Below are positions 33,110-45,012 of a stretch of 64,000 bases of DNA, piece by piece. The position numbers and the translations under genes were made by a program. The DNA is from Plantago major. Lineage: Eukaryota; Streptophyta; Magnoliopsida; Lamiales; Plantaginaceae. The first letter of the stretch is position 1. Each line of letters opens with the position of its first letter. The notes under the pieces were generated by a model that had not been told where the DNA came from, ran no database searches, and saw nothing but the letters and a program-made list of their open reading frames with translations. Location: assembly GCA_026545765.1 (NCBI GenBank), contig CM048840.1, forward strand, positions 29,764,765 through 29,828,764, given 5' to 3'.

Positions 33110-35608
33110 ATGTCTTTAACTGACGCCCCAATTCTCAAGCCAGAAAATTATGAGAAATGGAAGAACAACATGATGCTCCACCTAGAAGCCATCAGTGACG
33201 AAATGATCGATGTAATAAAGAATGGCCCAATAGTCATTCAACAACTCAAGCAAGTCATGGAGGTTTCTAATGGTAGAGACAGAGAACAAAGCGATGGGTC
33301 TTCACAGACAGATGCGTCAACCAGTGGGAGACCTCCCAGTTAAGTTATTTACGAACCAAAGCCCAAAGAGCACTGGACATCGGAAGATGCCAAGAGAAAT
33401 AGACTGGATGGTCAGGCTCGTAATATCATCATACGTTCTACTCCAGAGCACATACATTGTAAACTTTGGGGTGCAAAAACGGCGAAAGTGGCCTGGCAAC
33501 TGATTGAAGTAATCTGTGTCGGCACTGTGAAAACGAAGGAAAATAAGTTCGAAGTTTTGAAGTTCAAATTCCAAAACATTAAACAAGGTCCCACAGAGAC
33601 TCTTGAAGAACTAAACTTCCGGTTTACAACACTTATGAGTGACATGGCTGCACTTGGTGAAAGTAATAGATATACCCAGTCAGAAAGATTAAGACTATTG
33701 TGAGAAGTCTAAATCATAACTGGGAGCACACAGAGTTTTTCTAATTTAACCAAGGAATGCCAGATATCACTCCAGTGGAACTTTTCTCACACCTTGCCAC
33801 TGTTGACTATGAGACAACTCAAAGAGAACAAACAACTGAAAAGTTGCAGAATGTTGCTCAAGGAACTTCTGAAGAAGGAAGGCAAGGAGGTGACTGAGGA
33901 TGCTCTTGCTGTCAAGCAAATGAGAAAATATGTCAGTCAGGAAATAGAGAGAAGAAAAGCCAAAGAGAAGCTGAAAAAGCATCTAGGCTCAAACTATTAC
34001 CAGTACAAAAATATGCAAAGCTTGCTGAACAAGCCGGCTCAGAAAGCATCAAGTACTGAGGACACAGAAATCGGAAACGATATATGTTTCTATTGTCAGA
34101 AACCTGGTCATTTCAAGAAGGATTGCCCTGCCTTCAACAAACTAAAGACAGCAGACAAGAAAGATAGAAGAAACTTCAAGAGAAGTCAGAGAGCTATGCT
34201 CACTGAAGAAAGGAAAAAGATTAAACTCCATCTGGATGCTCTAGACATTGAGTCTGATTCTGAGGATGAAGACTCAGATGATTCCACACTGCCTTCTCCA
34301 GAAATGTGCAGTGTTTCTCATGAAGTGATTGACTTTGGTCAAAAGAAGAAAGAAGTGTGTGGAGTGGCTAAAGAAATCTTCCCAGATATCTCCAACATTC
34401 AACCTTGTCTAATGCCTGATGAGGTAACACATACTTCTTGTTATACATATGAAAACGATGAGGAAGGAATCAAAGATCTGGAACATCTCAGAAGAGAGCT
34501 TGATCTCTACGAAAGAGAGTTTCTAATGGTCCAAGCTAGAGCCGAAATCTTTGAAGAAGAAAAGAATTCTCTTGAAAAGGAAAATTCAAAATTACTCAAG
34601 ATATCTGAGGAAAAGGATGCCGAAATTGCATCTCTCAAAGCTCAGATATCCGAGACTGAAAAGTCACATGAAGAAGCATTGGCCAATCTTCAAAAGAAAT
34701 GTGAAGATCTTCTTTCTGAGAATGAAGAACTCAAAAAGAAAGAACTATCTTTTCAATCTTATGCCAAAGCTAGTGACACTCTTACTAAAGTACAATCTTA
34801 TTTAAGAGATTCTTCAGAAAAGAGAAGACTTGGGCTGGACACACAAACAGATAGTTCTACCACTCTGAATAAGAGTGATGAAAGAAGAGCATTTGTCAGT
34901 GCTCAGCAAGGTGGTTCCTAAACAACCTACAGTATCGGTCAGAAAGCTAAGGTTATTGACAAAGGAAAGGCAGTTGTGACCAAATCTTTGTGGGAAAAAC
35001 AAGTCCAAAAGAAATCTGCTGGGAATGTTTCTAAAAAGAAACATAACACTGAAAAGTGTAATCACCCACAGTGATATGTCTCTCAGAAAGGAAGAATTGC
35101 AGGAGCTGGCAAATTCATCTATATCACATTTTCTGGAAAGAAAATAGACTACCCAGAGACTAGCAAAGCTGCTGAGATGAGAACTCAGATAGCACCAGGT
35201 GCATGGAATGGTATTGGCTATAAAGCCATCGGGAAACAACATGCTCGTGAGTATAAACAAGAGCAAGAACGATGGTTAAAGGCTAGAATTGCTCACGGCA
35301 ATTATCAGAAGTGGAAGATGAGTCAAGCCACTGAAAATCTGAATGCCAGGGCTAGAAGAAATCTGGCAAGGAAAGCTAAGTTTGCTGAGAAGCAGACTCA
35401 GAAACCTGACAGGTATCTGAAAGCACCAAATGGAGCACCTAGGAACACACCAAGGAAGAAAATAGTTCTTGATAACAATGATACTAATCATTTAACTAGA
35501 ATTCCTCCCTATGTTCCTGTTAGACAAAAGAATATTCCTAAAAATTCATTCAGAAATGGATTCCTACTGGAAGATTCTTTAGTCCAGATGGTTCCATTGT
35601 TGATATAA
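33110..35608 (+). pseudogene. SIRE-A gag, broken
   Basis: Begins at ATG 33110 (MSLTDAPILKPENYEKWK). Frame changes occur near 33270, 33490 and 33700. The main gag domain is at 33488-33703 (TETLEELNFRFTTLM). The longest piece, 33794-34921 (375 codons), contains an intact zinc knuckle CX2CX4HX4C at 34085-34126 (CFYCQKPGHFKKDC) and a long coiled coil (DLEHLRRELDLYEREFLMV). It ends at a TAA (34919-34921). After another stop (TGA near 35072), 35177-35608 gives the basic tail (NARARRNLARKAKF). The protein would form the particle and bind RNA; this copy cannot make it. Confidence 0.85.
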
Positions 35609-35634
35609 GAACCTAATCTCCTGTTTTCTATTTT

Positions 35635-37936
35635 GTGCAGAACACTCTAAAGGCTAATCCAAAGTGGCATTTTGATAGTGGATGTGGGAAGCACATGACA
35701 GGAGACAAAGCAAATCTGATTGACTACAGAAAGTGCAATGATGGACCAATTATCAGGTTTGCTGGAGGAGATGAAAATCCAACCATAGGATTTGGCAATA
35801 TGAAGTTTGGAGCTCTTACAATCTCTGAAGTACTACATGTAAAGGAATTAAAATATAATCTCCTAAGCATGAGTCAACTAGTAGACAAAGGGTACACTGT
35901 CAAGATCAAGTCAAAACTATGTAAAGTGATTGACAATGAGTCAAAGCAGACAGTCTTGGTTGCAAGGCGTAAAGGAAATCTTTATGTTGCTGATTGGGCA
36001 TCTGCCACAACTGAAGAATGTCTCATGGTGAGTCAATCTGGCCACACTGAAGAAAATTGGCTATGGTATAAAAGAATGAGTTACTTGAGTTTCAAAACTC
36101 TAAACAAGCTAGCCAATAAAGAGTTGGTGGTTGGATTACCCAAAATGGCATATAGAAAAGTAGGTGTATGCACAGCTTGCCAAATGGGAAAACAATCTAA
36201 AACATCTTTCAAGTCTAAAACTAGACATTCCAGTGAAAGGCCACTGCAAATGTTACATATGGATCTTTTTTAATCCACTGTAACTAGTTATGCAGGAAAG
36301 AAGTATGGTCTGGTTGTTGTTGATGATTACTCAAGATTCACTTGGGTTGTCTTTCTCAAACACAAATCTGATGCAAGGTTTGAGATACCCAACTTGCTGA
36401 ATAAACTCGAAGTCATGAAAAATGACAAGGTATCTCAGAATCGTAATGCACTATGGTACTGACTTTGTGAACCAGTACATAGAAGAGTTTTGTACCTGCA
36501 AAGGTATACAACATCAACTATCTTCTGTAAGGACACCACAACAAAATGGTGTTGCTGAAAGAAAGAATAGGACTCTGAAAGAAGCGGCAAGAACAATGCT
36601 TGCTGACACTGAAATAAGTGAAATTTATTGGGTTGAAGCTGTTTACACAGCCTGCTATACTCAAAATAGATGTTTGATTAACAAACACCATGACAAAACT
36701 CCTTATGAGCTTTTGATTGGTAGACCCCCTAGTATCAAACATCTAAGAGTGTTTGGTTGCAGATTTTTCGTTCTTAACAATGGAAAAGAATACTTGAGAA
36801 CATTTCAACCAAAGGCAGATGAAGGAGTATTTCTTGGTTATTTTCTGAATAGCAAAGCCTATAGAATCTACAACAAAAGAACGCAAAAGATTGAGGAATC
36901 AGTTCATGTAGTATTCTATGAAGGAAACAAGAAAGTACTCTTGTGTGATGATCTCTCAGATAGGTTCAAAGAACTGATGATTAAAGATTTTGAAAAAGGA
37001 TCCTCAAAAGAAAAAAATTCTATCATTCAATTAGAGGATGAGTCTGATGATGAAAAGCAACCTATGCTTAGTAACAACCAGACGACTCTAAGACATGATG
37101 AAGAATTTCCTATGAGAATCCAGAAATGGAACAGGTTACTGAGAACCTTCATCATGAAGAGGTATCTGAAAATGAGATTGTTGAAATGCAAGTTCCAGAT
37201 ATCTCTAACACTGAAAGAGTGTTAGATATCCATGGCATTTCCCATGTGTCAGATATCTCAGATACTACACAAGTATCCCATCAAGATCATATTGATTCAC
37301 ATTCAAATCAAAATGATATTGATCCTACTAGTTCAAAACCCACTATGAAATGGATAAGAAATCATCCTGCAAAGGATGTGATTGGTCCCATAGACCAAGG
37401 AGTTAGAACTAGAAGAGCAACCGCTGAAAATGCAAATTGTCTGTATGGATGTTTCATATCAAATATTGAACCTAAAACTATAGAAGAAGCATTAAAGGAT
37501 CAAGATTGGATCTCTGCAATGCAAGAAGAGTTGGATCAATTTGAGAGAAGCAAAGTCCGAACCGGTTCCATTTGTTGACGAATATATGTAATCGGAACCA
37601 AGTGGGTTTTAGAAACAAAATGAATGAGTCCGTGAAATAACCAAACAAAGCTAGGTTGGTTGCCAAGGATTCACCTGCATCAAGGACTAGATTTTGATGA
37701 ATCTTATGCACCAGTTGCAAGATTGGATACAATAAGACTCTTTCTAGCCTTTTCAGCTCATAATGACTTTACAGTTTATCAAATGGATGCCAAGAGTGCA
37801 TTCCTAAATGGTGAACTTGCTGAGGAAGTCTATGTTGAGCAACCACCAGGTTTTGAAGTTTCCTCAGAAAGTAGGATGGTCTATAAGCTTCAGAAAGCTC
37901 TGTACGGGCTGAAACAAGCTCCAAGAGCATGGTATG
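35635..37936 (+). pseudogene. SIRE-A pol, first part: protease, integrase, start of reverse transcriptase
   Basis: 35635-36273: protease motif FDSGCGKHM and zinc region (RMSYLSFKTL, CTACQMGKQSK), ending at a TAA after MDLF where SIRE-B has GAA. The frame continues (VVVDDYSRFTW). 36422-37225: integrase with QNGVAERKNRT and VFGCRFFVLN. 37126-37578 and 37660-37936: linker and reverse transcriptase with [18 protein letters not shown] and [10 protein letters not shown]. The gene is split by Tat-2 inside the codons after APRAW; the last five host bases are GTATG (37932-37936). Confidence 0.87.
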
Positions 37937-38884
37937 TGTTGATACGGAAATATGTCCAATCCGTCATAAAGGACCTAGGAACGAATCCTAAGGCATCCCA
38001 AGTCATCCAATGGATCCGAGACACTTTGGTCCGAGCCAACGGTCCGATCCGGGCAGACCAACCATGGTCCGACCCACATTGAAAGAAAGGGACGAAGGAT
38101 TTGGACCTATAAGGCCCGACCCGGAACCATAGGTCCGACCCACCTTGGTCCGAGCCTCTCTGGGTTAGGAGCATAGTGCTAAGTCAGTACCCTCTCCGAC
38201 CCAAGGACTCCGATCCGGATGTCAACTCGGATCCAGCATGACCATCTCATAAAGCAACCAAGCAAATGGGCACCAAAGAGTGAGATGTCCGAACCCAGGA
38301 GCTCCGAATCGGAAGAGTTGGACAGGCAGGAGAACTTCCTCAGCTGACAACCAAATATGGTCCGGACCAATCGTCCGGACCCATCTCTCCGAACCTGGGA
38401 ACTCGGCAGAACTAGTCACATCCTCAAGAACTCTCCCAATAATGACCAAACTACCCCTAAAGCCCAAGATGGCATGGGCTAAAGCTTCATTATTGGGCTA
38501 TGGGCCTCATATTAGCATTGGTGGCTCAATCCTGGCCGTACACATGGCGCAATCCTAGCAACCCCTCCATTTTGATGATAGCCTATAAAAAGGCACACAT
38601 CCCCACAAGATCAAGTAAGTCATCTTACAAGTCACATCACGACCCCAATCCCGAGCATTATACAGAGTTGATCTTCAGTCACTCTCGAGTAAAGTCTCAT
38701 CCCGGTTTGACACTTAGCAAACCGGGCACTAACCCCACCCCCCCCCACTCAAGTGCGTGTCCCACCAAGTAGTTGGTCGCTGGTTCTTACGCATTGGTCC
38801 TTACCTAGCGAGGAGCTTCTTACCTTGGCACCCATTAGTGGAGTTGATTAAAATCTAAGTAGTTGGGGAGTTACACCCTTAACA
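37937..38884 (+). repeat. Tat-2 5' LTR (948 bp)
   Basis: Starts TGTTGATACGG, ends CTTAACA. Compared with the 3' LTR it has 10 extra bases near 37996 (a repeated 'catcc' phrase) and a longer poly-C run near 38734-38748. Dense in TCCGA / TCGGA words. Confidence 0.92.
38584..38591 (+). promoter_or_regulatory. Tat-2 LTR TATA box
   Basis: TATAAAAA in the context GCC-TATAAAAA-GGCACAC; the same string is in the 3' LTR at 52082-52089. It is the likely promoter of the genomic RNA. Confidence 0.65.
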
Positions 38885-38887
38885 TTT

Positions 38888-38904
38888 TGGCACCGTCTGT
38901 GGGA
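38888..38904 (+). other. Tat-2 primer-binding site
   Basis: TGGCACCGTCTGTGGGA, three bases after the LTR end. Tat-1 has TGGCGCC at the same place, so one base has changed here (G to A). The matching tRNA was not determined. Confidence 0.7.
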
Positions 38905-38935
38905 AACTTTACAAAAAGTCCCGTTCTCTTCAGTA

Positions 38936-40363
38936 ATGGCAAGAACAAGAAGGTCCACAAGAACCAACGCCACTGCCATTGGTACGCCTGCTCCAAGACA
39001 AAGGGGAAGACCTCTCACTAGAAGAGGTGGGGTAGCAAGAGTTTCAACAAGAGAAGTAATAGATGATCCAAGTGATGGCCATACCGCTAGTCTTTCTTCT
39101 GGCGAGGAAAGAGCCACTAATCCACCGGTAAGGATCCAGACACTTGGGGACGAAGGACAGGTTCCTCCGTCAGGAACACATGGTCCTCCTCCAGGAAGAA
39201 ACTTTACCCTCCCGAATGGGCAGATCATTCGTCCTAGTGAGTTCGGGATGAATGAGAATCAGTTTGGCCTCTTACTCACCACTATTCAAGGATGCTTTGG
39301 ATCGAACAACCTCCAGCCTCCTCAGCCCACTCCACCTTTGGCAATCCCAAGACAAGCTGAACCCGCTCAATCAAGAAATGAGCATCGTCCCATCCAACAA
39401 CAACTGGGGGAACAAGTTCAACTGGAAGATCTAAGGAACCTTCTTAATAGGAGGGCCGCTGCTTCTCATGGACAACGAGGGAGAAGTCCAGAAGTGCCAC
39501 GAGTAGACGAAGTGGGAACCAGTCGGCGAGGAGCTCAACAACAAGCACCAAGAGATCAAATGGCGGAAAGCATCCCGATAGTTCCAATCGGTGATCTTCC
39601 TCCAGATGTAGCTATCAACCCCAGAACTGGTGAAAGACTGACACCGAAAGTATCTACCTCCAACAGAAGGCCTTGGAAACACAAATTGCCACCTTAAGAA
39701 AGATGGTCAAAGCACATGAGAAGGTGGTATTTAAAACTCCCAACCCTCTGTGCGATGAGATCAGAAGAGAAAGAAAGCGCCCCGACTGTGTTATCCCAAG
39801 ACTTGAGCATTACTATGGAGATACTTGCCCTGTAGGACATCTTACTAGATACGAAAGTAAGATGGAAAGCAATGGACTCAACGACAACATGAAAGCTCTC
39901 AACTTTTCCACCACACTCTTTGGAGAAGCAATGGATTGGTGGACCTCACTACCTAATGGTTCCATCAGATCTTATGCGGACGTCGCATCCCTTTTCTTGA
40001 AAAGGTTTGAGAAAGCAAAGAAAAGGAAGAGGTCAGTTGAGCACCGCAGCATAATCCGAGAAGAGCATGAGGACCTTAGAACCTTCCTTGACCGCCTTCA
40101 ACGTGAAGTACGGCTGTAGAGCCTCATAGAATCAAAGAGCGGGTCCGACACCTATATGCTAACACTTATAATGATGAGCTTAGAAGGAAGCTTTCCAACG
40201 AAGAAATCACCACCGAAAAGTACGGAAGATATCTCGAAGGAGTCTTGTATGGAGAAGAGTACCAAGAAATGTCCCGATAAGAGCAGGATAAAGAAGGGAA
40301 AGAACAGTACGACCGAACTTCCTCCTCGTCAAGGGAAGTTCGAGCAAAAAGAGATCTCGTGAC
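38936..40363 (+). pseudogene. Tat-2 gag, three frames
   Basis: 38936-39697 starts MARTRRSTRTNATAIG: a basic, proline-rich N-terminus with FTLPNGQIIRPSEFG. Near 39690 the reading moves one frame to 39673-40119, the main gag domain (LEHYYGDTCPVGHLTRYESK, FGEAMDWWTSLPNGSI, FLDRLQREV). From about 40116 the natural continuation is in the third frame (HLYANTYNDELRRKLSNEE) with stops, before joining the frame of 40364. Two or three small indels therefore break gag. The zinc knuckle is at the start of the next reading frame, in frame with protease. Confidence 0.75.
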
Positions 40364-43300
40364 GTGAAAGAATTCAGAGAGAAAGAACTCCACCTAGGAG
40401 ATACGCCGAGTATACTCGCCAATGCACCAAGATCCGACATCTTGGCTTCTATTGTTGAGAAGGACTTAAATATACAATGGCCTAAACTCGTCAGAGCAAA
40501 GAAGAAGAGTAAATTTTCTAAAGACTACTGTAGGTTCCATAAGCAGAAAGGTCACCCGACTGAGGATTGCGTCCAGTTGAAGACAGAAATCGAAAGACTA
40601 GTGAGAAGTGGGAAGTTGAAAGAATCAATAGGTGAAGAAGAGCCCTCCAGGCATAGAAAGAATGAGCAGAGAAGAGAGGAGCGTGATTCCGAACCTCCGA
40701 CAGGATCTTTACCACCACCTCCAGCGGAAATCCCACCTCGGCATGCCCAAAGATACCAAGGGTACCGCGAAGATACAGAAATGGAGAACCTCCCTTACAG
40801 TGGAGTTATCAACGCCATTGCAGGAGGACCAACAGGGGGAGACAGCAGAAATGCAAGGGAAAGGACCGCGCAACACTTGAGAAACAACGACAGAGCTTAC
40901 GGTCCACCAGCCCTGAAAGGCACAAATGCAATTACCTTTGACGATAGCGAGATCCCCCCACCAACGTCTGGCGGAGGAGATCTCAAGGACCCTGATGTCC
41001 CTTTGGTTGTTTCTCTAGTGATTGCCACTTACAAGGTCAACAAGGTACTAATCGACACAGGAAGCTCCTCCAATGTCATATCCAAAAGGACCGTGGAGCA
41101 AATGCACCTGGGGCAAATACAATATGGACGAGTATACACTTCATTGGTAGGTTTTGGAGGGTCTGTAGTACGCCCCATTGGAAGTATACCACTACAAGTC
41201 TCTATGGGCACCTTTCCGACAAGAGTGACCAAGACTATCCTCTTCGTGGTAGTAGATAGCACCTTCGACTATAACGTGATCTTGGGCCGCCCGGGACTTA
41301 ACCAATTCAGAGCAATTGCTTCTCCCTTACACAACAGGGTAAAGTTTCCGACCCCGAATGGCGTCGGAGAAGAAATGGGCAACGTTAGAGAAGCCTGGGA
41401 GTGCTACATCATGTCAACCAGAGGGGCCACAGTACCTGTCCTTTCGGTCACTAAGGGCCCTCGTAGCCATTCTTCCATTACTCTAACGCCACCAAAGGAA
41501 GAAATCGGTATTGGGTCGCTCAGAGAAAAGTTCCCCAAGACAGCTAGAATAGAATCCCATGAAGCCTTGAAAGAGGTCCAACTGGTCGAAGGAAATTCGG
41601 AAAAAACAACTCGGATTGGAACGGAGATGAGTACGGAAGTAGAGCTGAAGCTCATCGCTTGCCTTCGTGACAATCGCGACATCTTTGCTTGGAGCACAGA
41701 TGATCTCAAGGGGATAGACCCAAGGATCGCAGTTCACCGTCTGAACATGGATCCGACGGTCAAGCACATCCGGCAAAAGAGGAAAGACTTTGGACCAGTT
41801 GAGGATGCTATCATAGCAGGGGAGGTTGACAAGTTGATGAAAGCAGGTCATATCGAAGAAGTCAGATACTCCAATTGGGTCTGTAACGTGGTCCTCGTCG
41901 AAAAAACTCCAGGAAAGTGGAGAATGTGCAATGACTTCACTAGACTCAACAAATTTTGTCCAAAGGATCCTTATCCATTGCCACGCATAGACCAGCTGGT
42001 TGATTCCACTGCAGGATGTGCGCTTCTAAGCTTCATGGACGCATATCAAGGCTTCTACCAAATTAGGATGGCTCAAGAAGACATCAAGAAAACGGCATTC
42101 TTTGCGGCCGGAGGGGTCTATTGCTTCAAGGTCATGCCCTTTGGCCTCAAGAATGCAGGAGCTACTTACCAACGGCTAGTAAATAAGATGTTCAAGGAAG
42201 AATTAGGAAAAACCATGGAAGTCTATGTGGATGACATGCTTGTGAAAATCAAGACTGAAGAGGAACACATTGAACACCTTAACAATTGTTTTTCTATTCT
42301 CCGGAAATACGGAATGAAGCTGAACCCTGAAAAGTGCACTTTCGGGGTGAAAGGAGGAAAATTCCTTGGTTACATGGTTACAGAAAGAGGCATCAGTGCT
42401 AACCCGGAGAAAATAAAGGCAATCATAGATCTACCACAGCCCAAGACTGTCAATGAAGTTCAGAAGCTTCTAGGAAAGGTGATGGCATTGAGCCGTTTTA
42501 TCTCAAAATCCGCCGAGAAGAACCTACCCTTCTTTAAGATCTTACGAAAAGGAAATAAGTTCGAGTGGACAAAGGAGTGTGAAGAGGCCCTGGAAAACTT
42601 GAAAAAGTATCTCCTCTCGCCGCCCCTTTTGTCTAAACCCATGGAGGCTGAAACTCTTTACCTCTATTTGGCCACCACTGATGAAGCAATGAGTTCTGTA
42701 CTGGTACGGATACAAGACAACGAGCATTTACCAATTTACTATTTGAGCAAAGCCCTTGCAGGCTCTGAGGCCAGATATGTCAAGATTGAGAAGCTCGCCT
42801 TCGCACTGGTTTACACTGCACGGCGACTGAAGCCTTACTTCAAGTCGCATCGGATTGTGGTCCTTACAAATGAGCCACTCAAACATGTCTTGGACAAACC
42901 GGATCAGTCAGGACGCCTGTCCAAATGGGCTATTGAGCTAAGTGAATATGATATTGGGTATCAAGCCCCATCTGCCAAGAAAGCGCAAGTTCTGGCCGAC
43001 TTCCTGGTAGACTATCCAGAGAAGGCAGAAGAAGAGAGCGAAAACTCCCAGGAAAAGGCTAGTCATGTGGTGATAGCCCAAATCAAGGATTCAAGGGGAG
43101 AGAAAGAAGCAGAAGAGACACAAAGAGGTAGCATCCAGCTTATAACTAAGTATCACCAACCTATGGATGATTCACTGAGAGTAAGGCACATGTTTCTCTT
43201 GGACGAAGAACTCAATACCTCGACAACTGCATCTTCCGACAAGAAGCAGGAGGTTGAGAAAGCACTCACCCCCACTTCGGGAGGTAAGGAAAGAAACAAA

Positions 43301-43486
43301 GAATGTTGGACATTACAAGTGGACGGATCATCCACCGGACGGTTGGGAGGAATAGGAATTTTCCTTGAAAGTCCTGAAGGAGCCAAGCTAGAGTACGCCA
43401 TCACCCTCAATTTTAAGGTGATGAACAATGAGGCCGAATATGAAGCACTTATCACCGGCCTAAGAATGGCGAAGCCCTTCAGGTAA
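40364..43486 (+). CDS. Tat-2 gag end and pol: protease, reverse transcriptase, RNase H, start of second RNase H
   Basis: 1040 codons without a stop. Residue 1 (a GTG) is only the start of the open stretch, not a true start; it continues gag. A CX2H-type knuckle (YCRFHKQKGHPTEDC) is near residues 54-69. The protease active site DTGSSS starts at residue 231. Reverse transcriptase: WRMCNDFTRLNK, FMDAYQGFYQI and catalytic YVDD at 621-624. RNase H spans about 765-890 (YLATTDEAMSSVLV, VLTNEPLKHVL). The archaeal-type RNase H starts near 985 (LQVDGSSTG, NNEAEYEAL). The frame ends in a premature TAA because one base is missing near 43475; the same protein resumes in frame +1. The enzymes would copy the element RNA into DNA. 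Confidence 0.9.
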   Translation: MKEFREKELHLGDTPSILANAPRSDILASIVEKDLNIQWPKLVRAKKKSKFSKDYCRFHKQKGHPTEDCVQLKTEIERLVRSGKLKESIGEEEPSRHRKNEQRREERDSEPPTGSLPPPPAEIPPRHAQRYQGYREDTEMENLPYSGVINAIAGGPTGGDSRNARERTAQHLRNNDRAYGPPALKGTNAITFDDSEIPPPTSGGGDLKDPDVPLVVSLVIATYKVNKVLIDTGSSSNVISKRTVEQMHLGQIQYGRVYTSLVGFGGSVVRPIGSIPLQVSMGTFPTRVTKTILFVVVDSTFDYNVILGRPGLNQFRAIASPLHNRVKFPTPNGVGEEMGNVREAWECYIMSTRGATVPVLSVTKGPRSHSSITLTPPKEEIGIGSLREKFPKTARIESHEALKEVQLVEGNSEKTTRIGTEMSTEVELKLIACLRDNRDIFAWSTDDLKGIDPRIAVHRLNMDPTVKHIRQKRKDFGPVEDAIIAGEVDKLMKAGHIEEVRYSNWVCNVVLVEKTPGKWRMCNDFTRLNKFCPKDPYPLPRIDQLVDSTAGCALLSFMDAYQGFYQIRMAQEDIKKTAFFAAGGVYCFKVMPFGLKNAGATYQRLVNKMFKEELGKTMEVYVDDMLVKIKTEEEHIEHLNNCFSILRKYGMKLNPEKCTFGVKGGKFLGYMVTERGISANPEKIKAIIDLPQPKTVNEVQKLLGKVMALSRFISKSAEKNLPFFKILRKGNKFEWTKECEEALENLKKYLLSPPLLSKPMEAETLYLYLATTDEAMSSVLVRIQDNEHLPIYYLSKALAGSEARYVKIEKLAFALVYTARRLKPYFKSHRIVVLTNEPLKHVLDKPDQSGRLSKWAIELSEYDIGYQAPSAKKAQVLADFLVDYPEKAEEESENSQEKASHVVIAQIKDSRGEKEAEETQRGSIQLITKYHQPMDDSLRVRHMFLLDEELNTSTTASSDKKQEVEKALTPTSGGKERNKECWTLQVDGSSTGRLGGIGIFLESPEGAKLEYAITLNFKVMNNEAEYEALITGLRMAKPFR

Positions 43487-45012
43487 AAAGGATCAAAGCC
43501 TACACAGACTCGCAGCTCGTACAATCCCAGTTCTCCGGGTCCTTTACCACCAAAGGACCTAACATGATCAAATACTTGGAGCTCCTCAAGAACGAGGTTG
43601 AGCACTTTGAAGAATTTACTCTTGACCAATTTCACAGAGAATGGAACGAAAAAGCCGACGCCCTCTCCAAGTACGCCTCAGCCTTAGGAGCTTTGGACAC
43701 AAGAAGTATCATCCTAATGACCCGCGCGGAATCCTCTCTGGCAAACCCTAACGGACACATGCTTCTCTTGAGCACAGAAAGAAACTGGATGACTGATATA
43801 TTCCGTTACCTCAAGGATGGTACTTTACCTGTGGATCCTAGAGAGGCCAAGAAGATTCAATGTCGAGCTAACAGATACTTTATTCTGGAAGAAGATCTTT
43901 ACAAAAGATCCTACAGCGGAACTCACATGAGGTGCCTAGATCCTCAAGAGGCAAAAACTGTGATGGAAGAAATCCACGCCGGAAGTTGTGGAAGTCATTC
44001 TGGAGGAAGAACTTTGGCGCAAAAGACCATAAGACAAGGATACTATTGGCCAACTGTTGACATAGATGCTGCCAACATCGCCCGCGCCTGTGAAGACTGC
44101 CAATACTATGCCAACATTCCACACCGCCAGACCAACCCTATGATTCCGTCAATCATAGCATGCCCATTTGATCAATGGGGCATAGACATAGTTGGTCCCT
44201 TTCCGCGAGGAACACATCAAAAGAAGTTCTTGATAGTGGCAGTGGAATACTTCACTAAGTGGGTCGAAGCTGAAGCAGTGTCAACCATCACAGAAAGCAG
44301 GGTTCGGACATTCATCTGGAAGAACATCATCTGCCGGTTTGGACTCCCACGAGTGCTAGTTTCAGACAATGGAGCACAATTTTCTGGGTCAAGACTGAAG
44401 GAGTGGCTTCAGTCCTTCAAAATAGAACAACGCTTTACTTCCATTGGCCACCCCCAAGCCAATGGTCAGGTGGAAGCCACCAACAAGACCATAGTCAAAA
44501 TTTTGGAGAAAAGGTTGAGAACTTCCCAAGACAGTTGGGCGGATGATCTCGACGCGGTCCTTTGGGCGCATCGAACGACAGCCCGGACTGCCACACAAGA
44601 AACACCTTTCTCCCTGGTCTATGGATCCGAGGCGGTCATCCCTTCGGAGACGGTGGTGGCAACCCAGAGAATCCAGCAATACAACCCAGTTGATAATGAG
44701 ATCGCAAGGATCTATGACCTTGAGCTCCTTGAAGACAAGCGCGATAAGGCATTGGCCAACATCCTTCGGTACCAAGCCATGACCGCTCGAGCCTACAATA
44801 AACGTGTCTTTCCCAAGGACATACAAGTTGGAGACTTAGTCCTCAGAAGAGCCGATATACTAAGTCATGTGGGGAAACTTAAGCCCAAGTGGGAAGGACC
44901 GTACAAAGTTACTGGGGCAAGAGTTAATGGAAGCTTTGAACTAGAAGATGAGCAAGGGCGGGCCTTGAAGAGAACTTGGAATGCCAAGAATCTCCAAAAG
45001 TTTTACACTTAG
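43480..45012 (+). CDS. Tat-2 pol end: rest of second RNase H and integrase
   Basis: Continues pol after the one-base deletion; the first ATG in it is at 43564, but it is not a separate gene. Second RNase H: AYTDSQLVQSQFSGSF (catalytic aspartate) and REWNEKADALSKYAS. Integrase: zinc-binding region from GSCGSHSGGRTLAQKT to CEDCQYYANIP, core aspartates in WGIDIVGPFP and VSDNGAQF, glutamate in HPQANGQVEATNK, and a C-terminal domain with GDLVLRRADILS and KPKWEGPYKV. Stop at 45012. All three catalytic residues are present. Confidence 0.9.
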   Translation, partial: QVKRIKAYTDSQLVQSQFSGSFTTKGPNMIKYLELLKNEVEHFEEFTLDQFHREWNEKADALSKYASALGALDTRSIILMTRAESSLANPNGHMLLLSTERNWMTDIFRYLKDGTLPVDPREAKKIQCRANRYFILEEDLYKRSYSGTHMRCLDPQEAKTVMEEIHAGSCGSHSGGRTLAQKTIRQGYYWPTVDIDAANIARACEDCQYYANIPHRQTNPMIPSIIACPFDQWGIDIVGPFPRGTHQKKFLIVAVEYFTKWVEAEAVSTITESRVRTFIWKNIICRFGLPRVLVSDNGAQFSGSRLKEWLQSFKIEQRFTSIGHPQANGQVEATNKTIVKILEKRLRTSQDSWADDLDAVLWAHRTTARTATQETPFSLVYGSEAVIPSETVVATQRIQQYNPVDNEIARIYDLELLEDKRDKALANILRYQAMTARAYNKRVFPKDIQVGDLVLRRADILSHVGKLKPKWEGPYKVTGARVNGSFELEDEQGRALKRTWNAKNLQKFYT

